NCBI GenBank assembly: GCA_045543095.1
Contig: JAZQMC010000013.1
Location: forward strand, 37,415-101,414
From: Fimenecus sp045543095
Lineage (GTDB): Bacteria; Bacillota; Clostridia; Oscillospirales; Acutalibacteraceae
Direction of reading: 5' to 3'
DNA length: 64,000 bases
Shown here: positions 24,791 through 33,205 of the stretch, piece after piece
Numbering within the stretch: position 1 is the first letter of the stretch
Layout of the letters: each line of letters opens with the position of its first letter
Translations under genes and position numbers: made by a program
Notes under the pieces: model-generated
Seen by the model: the letters and a program-made list of their open reading frames with translations, nothing else
Told to the model about the DNA's origin: nothing
Database searches by the model: none

Positions 24791-25798
24791 ATGGCTAATG
24801 ATGTAAGATTTGAAGGCAAAGAAAGAAGAATGGCTAAAATCGAGAAATGTCTTGCTGAATACGGTATTGCTTCTCTCGAAGACGCAAAAGCTCTTTGCGA
24901 ATCAAAAGGTATCGATGTTGAAGGCATCGTTAAAGGTGTTCAGCCAATCGCATTCGAAAATGCTGTTTGGGCTTACACACTCGGTGTTGCACTTGCACTT
25001 AAATCAGGTGTAAAAACTGCTTCTGAAGCTGCTGCAGTTATCGGTAAAGGTCTTCAGGCTTTCTGTATCCCCGGTTCAGTTGCTGAACAGAGAGACGTTG
25101 GTCTTGGCCACGGTAACCTTGGTGCAATGCTTCTTAAAGAAGAAACAAAGTGCTTTGCATTCGTTGCAGGTCACGAATCATTTGCTGCTGCTGAAGGTGC
25201 TATCGGTATCGCAAAGACAGCTAACAAGGTTCGTAAAGAACCTCTCCGTGTTATCCTTAACGGTCTCGGCAAAGATGCTGCTATGATTATTTCAAGAATT
25301 AACGGTTTCACATACGTTCAGACTGAGTATGATTTCTACACAGGCGAACTCAAAATCGTTAACGAAACAAAATATTCAGACGGCGAAAGAGCTGCTGTTC
25401 GTTGCTACGGTGCATACGACGTTCTTGAAGGCGTTGCAATTATGAAGGCAGAGGGCGTTGACGTTTCTATCACAGGTAACTCAACTAACCCAACTCGCTT
25501 CCAGCACCCGGTTGCAGGCACATATAAGAAGTGGGCTATGGAAAATGGCGTTAACTACTTCTCAGTTGCTTCAGGTGGCGGTACAGGTCGTACGCTTCAC
25601 CCTGACAATATGGCTGCAGGCCCTGCTTCTTACGGTCTTACAGACACAATGGGCAGAATGCACGGTGACGCACAGTTTGCAGGTTCATCTTCAGTTCCTG
25701 CTCACGTTGAAATGATGGGTCTTATCGGTATGGGTAACAACCCAATGGTAGGCGCAACAGTTGCATGTGCAGTTGCTGTTGAAGAAGCAAGCAAATAA
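24791..25798 (+). CDS. GGGtGRT family protein
   Basis: 335 residues, the defining motif ASGGGTGRTLHPDN near residue 259 and GMGNNPMVGATVACAVAVEEA at the C-terminus. No signal peptide. The family carries only the name of its motif, and no activity is known to me. It begins 18 bases after the IscU-like gene behind GAAGGAGG and shares promoter and terminator with it, so the products probably act together. Codon bias indicates strong expression. Confidence 0.85.
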   Translation: MANDVRFEGKERRMAKIEKCLAEYGIASLEDAKALCESKGIDVEGIVKGVQPIAFENAVWAYTLGVALALKSGVKTASEAAAVIGKGLQAFCIPGSVAEQRDVGLGHGNLGAMLLKEETKCFAFVAGHESFAAAEGAIGIAKTANKVRKEPLRVILNGLGKDAAMIISRINGFTYVQTEYDFYTGELKIVNETKYSDGERAAVRCYGAYDVLEGVAIMKAEGVDVSITGNSTNPTRFQHPVAGTYKKWAMENGVNYFSVASGGGTGRTLHPDNMAAGPASYGLTDTMGRMHGDAQFAGSSSVPAHVEMMGLIGMGNNPMVGATVACAVAVEEASK

Positions 25799-25818
25799 TT
25801 AAAATTATTGCAAATAAG

Positions 25819-25849
25819 AAAGACGGAGTGTAAAAACTCCGTCTTTTTT
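25819..25849. terminator. Bidirectional terminator
   Basis: AAAGACGGAG pairs with CTCCGTCTTT and runs into T on both strands; it serves the GGGtGRT gene and the converging oxidoreductase gene. Confidence 0.85.
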
Positions 25850-25864
25850 GTTGTGTAAATTATT

Positions 25865-27193
25865 TTATCTCTTAAAACAATTATTATACTGCTCAACCCA
25901 AGTTAAAATGTTCTTGCGATTGTAGTTAGATGGCATTGCGGCGGTAACTGCGGTAGCTTTACCAAGTTGCAAGCCCATCTGTACAACTTTACCGAGAACA
26001 ACTTTGTTGTTGATAAGTCCGCTAAGCTTGATTTTAATATCGTCCATACTCATTCCGCCAAGCATTGCACCAAGGCTTGTTGAGTCAGCGTCGATTGTCA
26101 TATCTTCCGCATTGAGAATTCCTTTTGCGAATATGTAGTCAAGCTCGTGTCCCTCAAGTCTTGTAAGCAAGAGCTTTACGCAGGCGAGAGGTGCTAATGC
26201 TGCACCGATTTGCTTATAAAATGCTTTCTGATATTCCCAAAGCGTTTCTGCACTGTAAGAATATGTGAAATCAGCAGAAATTGTGTCTGCAAGAATTCTT
26301 GCCGCTTTAAAGCTGTTGGCAATACCCGAACCGATAACGGGTACGGTCATAAATGCGGAGTCACCAATTGCGGCATATCCGTCAGCAACCATAAGTCCCA
26401 ATGGCTGACGCACGGGGATATTTGCAAAATCACCGCCACGCACGATTTCCGTGCCTATGCTGTCGTTACCCTTGCGAAGCATTTCAATCTGCTCATTGGC
26501 ATAGTCAATGTCAAACTTTTTAAATCTGCCGATAAGCACGTCGGTGTGTTCTTCTTCGGTAGCAATCCAAGAAATGCCCAACTCGTTATTGGGGAGCATA
26601 ATAATCTTAAATTTTTCGTTCTCGTCAACCTCTGCAGTCTTGTTGAAGAATGCTCGGTAAACATAGAATTGCTCATATTCGGCGGGTTTGCTCTGAATTC
26701 CCAGATGCTTTGGTAAATTGCTTCTTATAGGGGAGTTAAGTCCGCAAGCGTCGATTACAAGGTCGGCTAAATATTCGCCTTTGTCGGTCTTAATGCCTAC
26801 AACACGGTTGCCGAGCATTACAGGTGCTTGAATATCCTGTTCGTATTCAAACTTCACGCCCGATTTTTCAGCGTAAGAAATCAAATAATTATAGATGTCG
26901 CGACGTTCCATCTGAATTTCTTTTTTGTCATCTTCAGTATTCTGAAGAAGCTTTGTTTCCATAGCAGGACCGTAAAAAGCTACGTCCTGCTTTAATTTGT
27001 AAAGGCTTTTATCGGGCAGAGGGAGACCGATTGCAGTCCAACCCTTGCGGTCGAAGATGTCCGTCCAATCATAGCCCATTTTGTCCTTTGCGTTACGCTC
27101 ATAAACCGTAACATCATAACCCTTTTTAGCTAGAAGCATACCCGCGGCAATACCACCGTGACCGCCACCCGCAACAATAATTTTCTTTCCCAT
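25865..27193 (-). CDS. FAD-dependent oxidoreductase (geranylgeranyl reductase/monooxygenase-like)
   Basis: 442 residues. A Rossmann dinucleotide motif, VAGGGHGGIAAGMLLAKKGY, opens the protein (residues 6-25) and is followed by VYER. A second FAD motif, IGDSAFMTVPVIGSGI, stands near 279. This layout fits the group of p-hydroxybenzoate hydroxylase and geranylgeranyl reductase flavoproteins. No signal peptide or membrane helix is evident, but the hydrophobic C-terminal part (about 310-410) may touch the membrane. Substrate unknown. Monocistronic. Confidence 0.75.
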   Translation of the reverse strand: MGKKIIVAGGGHGGIAAGMLLAKKGYDVTVYERNAKDKMGYDWTDIFDRKGWTAIGLPLPDKSLYKLKQDVAFYGPAMETKLLQNTEDDKKEIQMERRDIYNYLISYAEKSGVKFEYEQDIQAPVMLGNRVVGIKTDKGEYLADLVIDACGLNSPIRSNLPKHLGIQSKPAEYEQFYVYRAFFNKTAEVDENEKFKIIMLPNNELGISWIATEEEHTDVLIGRFKKFDIDYANEQIEMLRKGNDSIGTEIVRGGDFANIPVRQPLGLMVADGYAAIGDSAFMTVPVIGSGIANSFKAARILADTISADFTYSYSAETLWEYQKAFYKQIGAALAPLACVKLLLTRLEGHELDYIFAKGILNAEDMTIDADSTSLGAMLGGMSMDDIKIKLSGLINNKVVLGKVVQMGLQLGKATAVTAAMPSNYNRKNILTWVEQYNNCFKR

Positions 27194-27262
27194 AATAAAA
27201 TCCCCTTTGCTTGATTTTATAGGTAAATGGTAACATATTTTTAATGGGATTTCAATAAGAGG

Positions 27263-27290
27263 TTGATAAATTTGAATTTGTCGAACTCTT
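27263..27290 (+). repeat. TTGATAAATTTGAATTTGTCG repeat, copy 1
   Basis: 28 bases (27263-27290) are identical, in the same orientation, to 59397-59424. A 21-base inverted copy is at 54098-54118 and a shorter one near 63860. Confidence 0.85.
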
Positions 27291-27328
27291 CTCCCCTTCC
27301 GTCACTCGCTTTGCTCGTGCCACCTTAA

Positions 27329-27392
27329 TTCTCACCTGCCGGTTCGGTCGGTGCTTCTGCTTCGCAGAGGTGTCCACCGGACACCCGCACCC
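27329..27392. repeat. 64-bp repeat, perfect inverted match to 59529-59592
   Basis: From TTCTCACCTGCCGG to GACACCCGCACCC every base matches the reverse complement of 59529-59592. It includes the hairpin TGTCC-ACC-GGACA and lies in a gene-free stretch. Confidence 0.9.
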
Positions 27393-27420
27393 TCGTAGGG
27401 GGAAGGCTATCTTGGGCTCC

Positions 27421-27551
27421 ACCCTTGAGGGGGAGCTGTCAACGAAGTTGACTGAGGGGTAGTCAGTTTATAATGTTAACTATCTCTCCCTCCGTCACCT
27501 ACGGTGCCACCTCCCTCGGCAGAGGGAGGCAATATACACCATTTAATGGGA
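27421..27551. repeat. TCCCTC/GAGGGA element, copy 1
   Basis: The gene-free region 27194-27584 holds, besides the two repeats above, GGGAGCTGTC..GAAGTTGACTGAGG and then CTCTCCCTCCGTCACC..GCCACCTCCCTC..GAGGGAGGC. The last part (about 27475-27550) is nearly identical, in inverted orientation, to 63882-63956. I see no gene here; short open frames across it are artefacts of the repeat. Confidence 0.8.
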
Positions 27552-27584
27552 TAGATAAACCCCAATTTGTAAACTCTAGACATA

Positions 27585-27618
27585 AACAAAAGTCCCGAAA
27601 AAATCGGAACTTTTGTTT
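27585..27618 (-). terminator. Terminator of tmRNA
   Basis: On the minus strand AACAAAAGTTCCGA pairs with TCGGGACTTTTGTT and is followed by T-rich sequence, directly behind the CCA end. Confidence 0.75.
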
Positions 27619-27620
27619 TT

Positions 27621-27973
27621 TGGTGGAGATGGCGAGAGTCGAACTCGCGTCCGAAAATCTATTCCTGAAACTTTCTACGAGCGTAGTTTATCTACTGTAA
27701 TTCCCTACGCGACAGCCGACAAACAGGCATTCGTTTCGGTAGCCCTGTGATGTGTGACGGACTACAAGGCGGTTATCCGTTCACATTTACTGCTAAATGA
27801 CACTCCGTACCGAGCCGCAGTTCTCTCGGGGGAATGCTCGCCGCTAATTAAGCAGCAAGGAGTACTTTGTTATCTTTGTCGTTTATTTTTAATAAACTGT
27901 CCGTTTTATGGTGGTCAGACTCCACTGCTCGCTTATCGCAGTTCAAAATCCCCGTCGAAATCCTTTCATCCCC
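27621..27973 (-). ncRNA. ssrA: Transfer-messenger RNA (tmRNA)
   Basis: Read on the minus strand, the RNA begins GGGGATGAAAGGATTTCGAC and ends GTTCGACTCTCGCC..CACCA; the ends form the tRNA-Ala-like acceptor stem and T arm, with CCA encoded. About 353 bases. The tag frame (27886 down to 27848) reads I-N-D-K-D-N-K-V-L-L-A-A-stop, ending in the LAA degron recognised by ClpXP. By alignment with other tmRNAs the resume codon would be ATA instead of the usual GCA/GCU. smpB lies directly upstream on the same strand. Confidence 0.95.
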
Positions 27974-28000
27974 ATATATAATATAATTATGAATTGCGAA

Positions 28001-28468
28001 TTATCTTAATTGTTCTTTCATTGAACGTTCGATTGTGCGTTGGGCTTCTTTTTTAGCGGCAACATCGCGTTTATCGTAAAGCTTTTTACCTTTACACAAA
28101 CCAACTTGCACCTTTGCTCTACCCTTTTTGAAATAAATTGATAATGGAATAAGGGTTAAACCCTCTTGCTTTGTAGTGCCAAAAAGTCGCATAATTTCTT
28201 TTTTGTGCATCAAGAGTTTGCGAACTCTCATAGGGTCGCGGTTGAAAATATTGCCGTGGTCATAGGGGCTTATGTGCATACCGTTGACGAAGATTTCGCC
28301 CTCGACAATACTACACCAAGCATCTTTAAGGTTGCATTTGCCCTGACGCAAAGATTTAACCTCTGTGCCCACAAGCTCAATGCCCGCTTCAAAACTCTCA
28401 ATTACGAAATAATCGTGGAGAGCTTTTTTATTTTGTGCAATTGTAGTGTTTGTATTCTTCTCTGCCAT
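28001..28468 (-). CDS. smpB: SsrA-binding protein
   Basis: 155 residues, normal length. It carries tmRNA to stalled ribosomes. Visible: ALHDYFVIESFEAGIELVGTEVKSLR near residues 16-41, WCSIVEGEIFVNGMHI near 52 and the basic C-terminal tail (VAAKKEAQRTIERSMKEQLR). Its gene ends 27 bases before the 5' end of tmRNA. Confidence 0.96.
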   Translation of the reverse strand: MAEKNTNTTIAQNKKALHDYFVIESFEAGIELVGTEVKSLRQGKCNLKDAWCSIVEGEIFVNGMHISPYDHGNIFNRDPMRVRKLLMHKKEIMRLFGTTKQEGLTLIPLSIYFKKGRAKVQVGLCKGKKLYDKRDVAAKKEAQRTIERSMKEQLR

Positions 28469-28494
28469 GATTATATACCGTTAACTTTCTTAGT

Positions 28495-28580
28495 GTCATT
28501 CTGAGGAACAAAGTGACGAAGAATCTATTGCGGACAGACAAGGATGTCTGTCCCTACGCGGTCGCTTCGCTCAGAATGAC
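28495..28580. repeat. GTCATTCTGAG palindrome, copy 3, with nested hairpin
   Basis: Outer arms GTCATTCTGAG and CTCAGAATGAC are intact, but one inner arm is replaced by GGACAGACA-AGGA-TGTCTGTCC, a perfect 9-bp hairpin followed by CCTACGCGGTCGCTTCG. Confidence 0.85.
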
Positions 28581-28587
28581 ATAGTAA

Positions 28588-29181
28588 TTATAACAAACTT
28601 CTGCCCTGTAATGCTCTGGAAAGTGTTACCTCGTCTGCATATTCAAGGTCACTACCCACAGGCACGCCGTAAGCAAGACGGCTGACTTTAATACCCATTG
28701 GTTTGAGTAATCTCGCGATATACATTGCTGTTGCTTCGCCCTCAGCGGTGGGGTTTGTAGCCATAATAACTTCATTTACGCTGTCATCTGCCATTCGGCT
28801 GATAAGCTCTTTAATTCGAATATTATCGGGGCCAATACTGTTCATCGGTGAAATTACACCGTGAAGCACATGGTAAACACCGCGGTATTCGTGAGTGCGT
28901 TCAAATGCGGTAACATCGCGAGGGTTTTCAACAACGCAGATTACTGAATTATCCCTTTTGGGATTACTGCAGATACTGCATTTTTCGCCCTCGGTAAGAT
29001 TGCAACAAACATTACAGGTATGTATATTAGTATGTGCGGCATTTATGGCGTCAACAAGACTTTTTGTTTCGCTATCGTCAAGACCGAGAATGTAATAAGC
29101 CATTCTCTCCGCCGATTTTACACCGACAGAGGGCATTTTACGAAATTCTTCAATCAATTTTTCAAGTGAAACGATTGCCAT
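28588..29181 (-). CDS. recR: Recombination protein RecR
   Basis: 197 residues, normal length. N-terminal helix-hairpin-helix (PSVGVKSAERMAYYIL near residue 17), a four-Cys zinc finger (CNVC..CSIC, about 56-71) and a Toprim domain with VVENPRDVTAFERT near 82 and ATNPTAEGEATA near 141. Acts with RecF/RecO in gap repair by loading RecA. Follows ybaB and dnaX as in many Gram-positives. Confidence 0.96.
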   Translation of the reverse strand: MAIVSLEKLIEEFRKMPSVGVKSAERMAYYILGLDDSETKSLVDAINAAHTNIHTCNVCCNLTEGEKCSICSNPKRDNSVICVVENPRDVTAFERTHEYRGVYHVLHGVISPMNSIGPDNIRIKELISRMADDSVNEVIMATNPTAEGEATAMYIARLLKPMGIKVSRLAYGVPVGSDLEYADEVTLSRALQGRSLL

Positions 29182-29200
29182 AATATCTTATACTCCAAAA

Positions 29201-29536
29201 TTAAAATCCAAGACCTGGAATGTTCATTCCGCCTGTAAGCTTGCCCATTTCTCTTTCCATTGTTTCGTCTGCTTTTCTCATTGCCTCGTTAACTGCTGCA
29301 ACAAGCAAATCTTCAAGCATTTCAACATCTTCAGGGTCAACAACATCGGGCTGAATATTAACAGAAACAACCTGATGCTTGCCGTTTACGGTAACATCAA
29401 TTGCACCGCCACCTGCGGATGCTGAATATTCAGCGGCTTCACATTCCTGCTGAACACGAGTCATTTCCTCTTGCATTTGCTGAATGCGTTTCATCATATT
29501 TGCCTGACCGCCCTGATTGGGAATTCTTGCTTTCAT
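29201..29536 (-). CDS. YbaB/EbfC family nucleoid-associated protein
   Basis: 111 residues. A Gln/Glu-rich N-terminal helix with several Met is followed by the conserved GGGAIDVTVNGKHQVVSVNI region (about 43-62) and an amphipathic helix ending in a Gly-rich tail. A small dimeric DNA-binding protein. Two bases separate it from dnaX, so dnaX-ybaB-recR is one unit. Confidence 0.93.
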   Translation of the reverse strand: MKARIPNQGGQANMMKRIQQMQEEMTRVQQECEAAEYSASAGGGAIDVTVNGKHQVVSVNIQPDVVDPEDVEMLEDLLVAAVNEAMRKADETMEREMGKLTGGMNIPGLGF

Positions 29537-29538
29537 TT

Positions 29539-31191
29539 TTATTCCTCCTCAATATTCACACCTAAACTTCTCGCCTTTGACATAAGGTCAGAAAGTGGAT
29601 TTTTTGGTGCTTCTTCTTGTTTGTTATTATAAACTGCAAGAGTATAGTTTCTGCCGGTTACGGCGTAAACTGCCTCTTTAATAATTCTCGAATAATCGCC
29701 TGTTTTAAGATAAAGCTCTAAAACAGGTGAGCCTTTAATAAGCAGATATTTATCGTCATGAATAAAGGCACTTGAGCCTGAAAGCATAGCGATAAGACTG
29801 CGGTTGCCCGCGTAAATTTTTTCAAGCACTTCGGGCCATTTTGTGAATGGTATTGTTCCGCTTGGTTGAGTAACAACCTTTTCTTCTTCCTTTTCGGGAG
29901 GTGGGGGTGGTAACGGAATTTCCTCTTTTTCGGGTTGTGGTTCGTCTTTTGCTTGAACCTTGGGTTCGTCTTTAATTTCAGGCTTTGGCTCGGGCTTTAC
30001 TTCGTCTTTTGCGGGTGGGGGAGTTTGCGATTTAACTGCGATTTTGCCCGATGCAACTGCATTTTCAAGCTCATTAAGTCTGCGTAAAACTGCATTCATA
30101 TCACTGTCGAGTGACGGTGTACAAAGTCTGATAATGCAAAGCTCGGCACTGGTTCTTCTGTTAGCACCCTGCTTCATTGTAGCGGCAGAGGCGGTGAGAA
30201 CATCAATACAAGACATAATTGTCGCAAGTGTTGTTTTTTCGCTCTGTTGACGAATAATCTCTATTTCACCTTGTGAACAGATTATCATACTTTCAAAGTT
30301 TTTAACCGCCTTTGAAACCATAAGATTTCTGAAATGGCTTGTGAGCTCGGTTATAAGACGCTCCATATCGCAAGAATCGTTATAGAGTTTGTTCACAACC
30401 TCAAGTGCTTTTGCGGCGTCTTTTTCGATTATGCAATCGCAAAGTTCGAAAATATATTCTCTGCCTGCAAGACCTGCACTTGCGGCAACTGCGGCAGAGT
30501 CGATAATACCCTCATAAGATGAGCAACGGTCTAAAAGCGAAAGTGCGTCACGCATAGCACCGTCTGCAATTCGGGCAATAAGCATTGCACCGTCTTGTGC
30601 AAGCTGTAAGTTTTCTTTTGCGGCAACCTCTAAAAGTCTGCCTGCAATATCTTCGGGCGGAATTCGTTTGAAATCGAAACGCTGACAACGAGAAAGAATT
30701 GTTGAAGGCAATTTATGAACCTCGGTTGTTGCCAGAATGAAGATTACGTGTGCGGGTGGTTCCTCAAGAGTTTTAAGAAGTGCGTTGAACGCACCGATTG
30801 AGAGCATATGCACCTCGTCAATAATATAAACGCGGTATTTTGCATTTGCAGGAGTGAAATTTGCTTCTTCTCGCAAATCACGGATATTGTCAACACCGTT
30901 GTTTGATGCGGCGTCGATTTCGATAATATCAAAAATTGAACCGTTATCAATTCCACGGCAGATTTCGCACTCATTACAAGGATTGCCGTTTTGAGAGTTC
31001 AGGCAGTTTACTGCCTTTGCAAGAATTTTAGCACAGGAGGTTTTACCTGTTCCGCGGGAGCCTGTAAAAAGATAAGCGTGACTTGTTTTACCTGTTTTAA
31101 CAGCATTTTCAAGTGTTTTTGTGATATGCCCCTGACCAACAACATCGGTGAATGTGCTTGGTCGGTATTTTCTGTAAAACGCACGGTACAT
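29539..31191 (-). CDS. dnaX: DNA polymerase III subunits gamma/tau
   Basis: 550 residues. Clamp-loader ATPase: Walker A GSRGTGKTSCAK near residue 44, zinc module CLNSQNGNPCNECEIC near 63, Walker B IIDEVHML near 125, sensor/SRC motif STILSRCQRFDF near 166. A Pro/Glu/Lys-rich linker (about 370-445) leads to a C-terminal tau-like domain. Start behind GGAGGAG. Transcribed after the SRP RNA gene, the same order as scr-dnaX in B. subtilis. Confidence 0.96.
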   Translation of the reverse strand: MYRAFYRKYRPSTFTDVVGQGHITKTLENAVKTGKTSHAYLFTGSRGTGKTSCAKILAKAVNCLNSQNGNPCNECEICRGIDNGSIFDIIEIDAASNNGVDNIRDLREEANFTPANAKYRVYIIDEVHMLSIGAFNALLKTLEEPPAHVIFILATTEVHKLPSTILSRCQRFDFKRIPPEDIAGRLLEVAAKENLQLAQDGAMLIARIADGAMRDALSLLDRCSSYEGIIDSAAVAASAGLAGREYIFELCDCIIEKDAAKALEVVNKLYNDSCDMERLITELTSHFRNLMVSKAVKNFESMIICSQGEIEIIRQQSEKTTLATIMSCIDVLTASAATMKQGANRRTSAELCIIRLCTPSLDSDMNAVLRRLNELENAVASGKIAVKSQTPPPAKDEVKPEPKPEIKDEPKVQAKDEPQPEKEEIPLPPPPPEKEEEKVVTQPSGTIPFTKWPEVLEKIYAGNRSLIAMLSGSSAFIHDDKYLLIKGSPVLELYLKTGDYSRIIKEAVYAVTGRNYTLAVYNNKQEEAPKNPLSDLMSKARSLGVNIEEE

Positions 31192-31285
31192 AAAACTCCT
31201 CCTTTAATCATCAAACTAAATCAGAAAACTTTTGTGCTTGCTGAAAAGTGTGCCGTAATCCGCATCAGTGAGCACCTATTAAAAA

Positions 31286-31425
31286 AGCTTTAACTCAGTC
31301 ATGTGTCGTGCAGGCAAGCTGTGGCGCCCGGTGCAATCCACTTAATGCTGCTCGGTTCCCCGCCTGACATGGTTCGCAGTGCCCCGCCGCACAGGACCCA
31401 CACGGCACACGACTGAATTAAAGCT
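31286..31425 (-). ncRNA. ffs: Signal recognition particle RNA (4.5S-type)
   Basis: On the minus strand the apical domain reads GAACCATGTCAGG, then GGGGAACCGAGCAGCA and TTAAG, the Ffh-binding internal loops of SRP RNA. The GTCGTG..CACGAC stem closes a compact RNA of about 110 bases, without room for the Alu domain of the long Bacillus form. An outer 15-bp stem AGCTTTAATTCAGTC/GACTGAGTTAAAGCT followed by TTTTTT acts as terminator. Position before dnaX supports the call. Confidence 0.9.
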
Positions 31426-31446
31426 TTTAAGTTTATTTACCGACCT

Positions 31447-31475
31447 ATTATACTATATAATATAAGTAAATTCAA
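31447..31475 (-). promoter_or_regulatory. Promoter of SRP RNA
   Basis: Minus strand TTGAAT, 17-base spacer, perfect TATAAT, placing the start point near 31440. Confidence 0.8.
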
Positions 31476-31570
31476 GAGGAAAATGTGTACTATTTTTATT
31501 GTAGTTAAAGAGATTTTGTGTTAAAATGAATTTATACAAGTGTTAAATTCTGGTTTGGAGGACTTTAAGG

Positions 31571-33151
31571 ATGTTTAATATTATCCCACAGCCCGTCAGC
31601 ATACTGATAAACCGAGATAAAAAGGGTTTTACTCTGCACGCAGGAACTACAATTTCTCCTTATGATTTTTGCGAGGAGTTTATAAGCTTTGCCCGAAATG
31701 TGTTCAATAAAAAAGTGAGAATTCACGAGGATACGGGCGAAGAAAAGTCCATAATTCTTAAAATTGATGACAATATTTCTAATGACGAAGGTTATACCCT
31801 TAAATGTGAAAATCGTCGTGTTTTCATAAATGCGAAAACAGAAGCAGGACTTTATTACGGCTTGCAGACCTTAAAGCAGTTGCTTTTGCAGAGTGACGGT
31901 AAAATTCCCTATATTGAAATTACAGACGAGCCGAGATTTGCTTACCGTGGTTTTATGCTTGATTGCGGAAGATATTTTTATACCGTTGATGAGGTTAAAC
32001 GAATTGTCGATTTAATGGCATTGCATAAATTGAATGTGTTACATTGGCATCTCACAGAGGACCAAGGCTGGCGAGTAGAAATTAAAAAATATCCCCTGCT
32101 CACCGAAAAGGGCTCAATGAGAAGTCACACTAATTTTAATCACAAGGCCCACGGTGGATATTATACACAAGAGGATATAAAAGAAATTGTCGGGTATTGT
32201 CATAGTAAAAAAATAAAAGTAATTCCTGAATTTGATGTTCCCGGACACAGCGTTGCGGCGATTTCGTGTTATCCGTATTTGTCTTGTCTTGACCGTGATT
32301 TAGAGGTTGCAACTCATTGGGGAGTTAAGCACGATATTCTTTGTGCGGGTAAAGAAACAACCTATGAATTTGTTTATGATGTGCTTGATGAATTAATAGA
32401 GTTATTTCCCGATAAAATTATTCATATCGGCGGGGACGAAGCAGTAAAAATGCGTTGGAAGAATTGTCCTCATTGTCAAAAGGCGATTAAAGAAAACTCG
32501 CTTCGTGACGAAGATGATTTGCAAATGTTCTTTATGACCAAGGTTAATGAATATCTTAAAGCAAAGGGATATTCTTCAATTATGTGGAATTACGATAAGC
32601 TCGAAAATTCCGAAAGCTTGAGCCCCGATATTTTGTGGACGGTCTGCGGAATGGGCGATGATAAGGAACTCATTAAAACCGAACTGAAACGTGGCAGAAA
32701 ACTCATAAATACAAGTTGTTATCCTTATTATTTTGATTTTCCTTATGGTTGGAATACTCTTAAAATGGTTTGTGAGGATGACGGTGCTTTGACCGAAGTT
32801 GATGAGGAAACTTTAGGTATTGAGGCACAGATGTGGACAGAATATGTGCCGAATATGGAACGGCTTGAATTTCTCACATTCCCGCGACTTGGTGCAATGG
32901 CTGAAAATGCTTGGGCAGAAAAGGGGTATCCCACATTTTCGACTTTCTTGCATAAGGCGGAGGATTATTATAAACTGCTTGATATTTACAAAGTGAATTA
33001 CGCACCGCTAAAAAAAGCGTGTCCGTCGTTTATTTATAAACATGCGTCATCACTCTGGTTTAAACGCAGAGTTTTCCATTGGGAAGGACTTCACAATCTG
33101 ATTGATGACAAAAAGGCAGAAAAAGAGGCAGAAAAATTGATACAAAAATAA
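31571..33151 (+). CDS. Family 20 beta-N-acetylhexosaminidase
   Basis: 526 residues. An N-terminal GH20b-type alpha/beta domain (about 1-115) precedes the catalytic barrel with LHWHLTEDQGWRVEIKKYP near 155 and the catalytic Asp-Glu pair in HIGGDEAVKMRW near 294. No signal peptide, so it probably acts inside the cell on imported amino-sugar oligomers. CPHCQ follows the active-site motif. GGAGG precedes the start. A weak promoter (TTGTAG, 17 bases, TAAAAT at 31499-31527) stands upstream. Confidence 0.92.
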   Translation: MFNIIPQPVSILINRDKKGFTLHAGTTISPYDFCEEFISFARNVFNKKVRIHEDTGEEKSIILKIDDNISNDEGYTLKCENRRVFINAKTEAGLYYGLQTLKQLLLQSDGKIPYIEITDEPRFAYRGFMLDCGRYFYTVDEVKRIVDLMALHKLNVLHWHLTEDQGWRVEIKKYPLLTEKGSMRSHTNFNHKAHGGYYTQEDIKEIVGYCHSKKIKVIPEFDVPGHSVAAISCYPYLSCLDRDLEVATHWGVKHDILCAGKETTYEFVYDVLDELIELFPDKIIHIGGDEAVKMRWKNCPHCQKAIKENSLRDEDDLQMFFMTKVNEYLKAKGYSSIMWNYDKLENSESLSPDILWTVCGMGDDKELIKTELKRGRKLINTSCYPYYFDFPYGWNTLKMVCEDDGALTEVDEETLGIEAQMWTEYVPNMERLEFLTFPRLGAMAENAWAEKGYPTFSTFLHKAEDYYKLLDIYKVNYAPLKKACPSFIYKHASSLWFKRRVFHWEGLHNLIDDKKAEKEAEKLIQK

Positions 33152-33205
33152 TGGGGATTATTTTTGTATTGTAATATTAAGAAATAATTTTTGAGGTGTT
33201 ATACA

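Noticed and set aside
27473..27981. Two plus-strand frames of 75 codons
   Set aside because: The first lies in dispersed repeats, the second across the tmRNA gene on the other strand.
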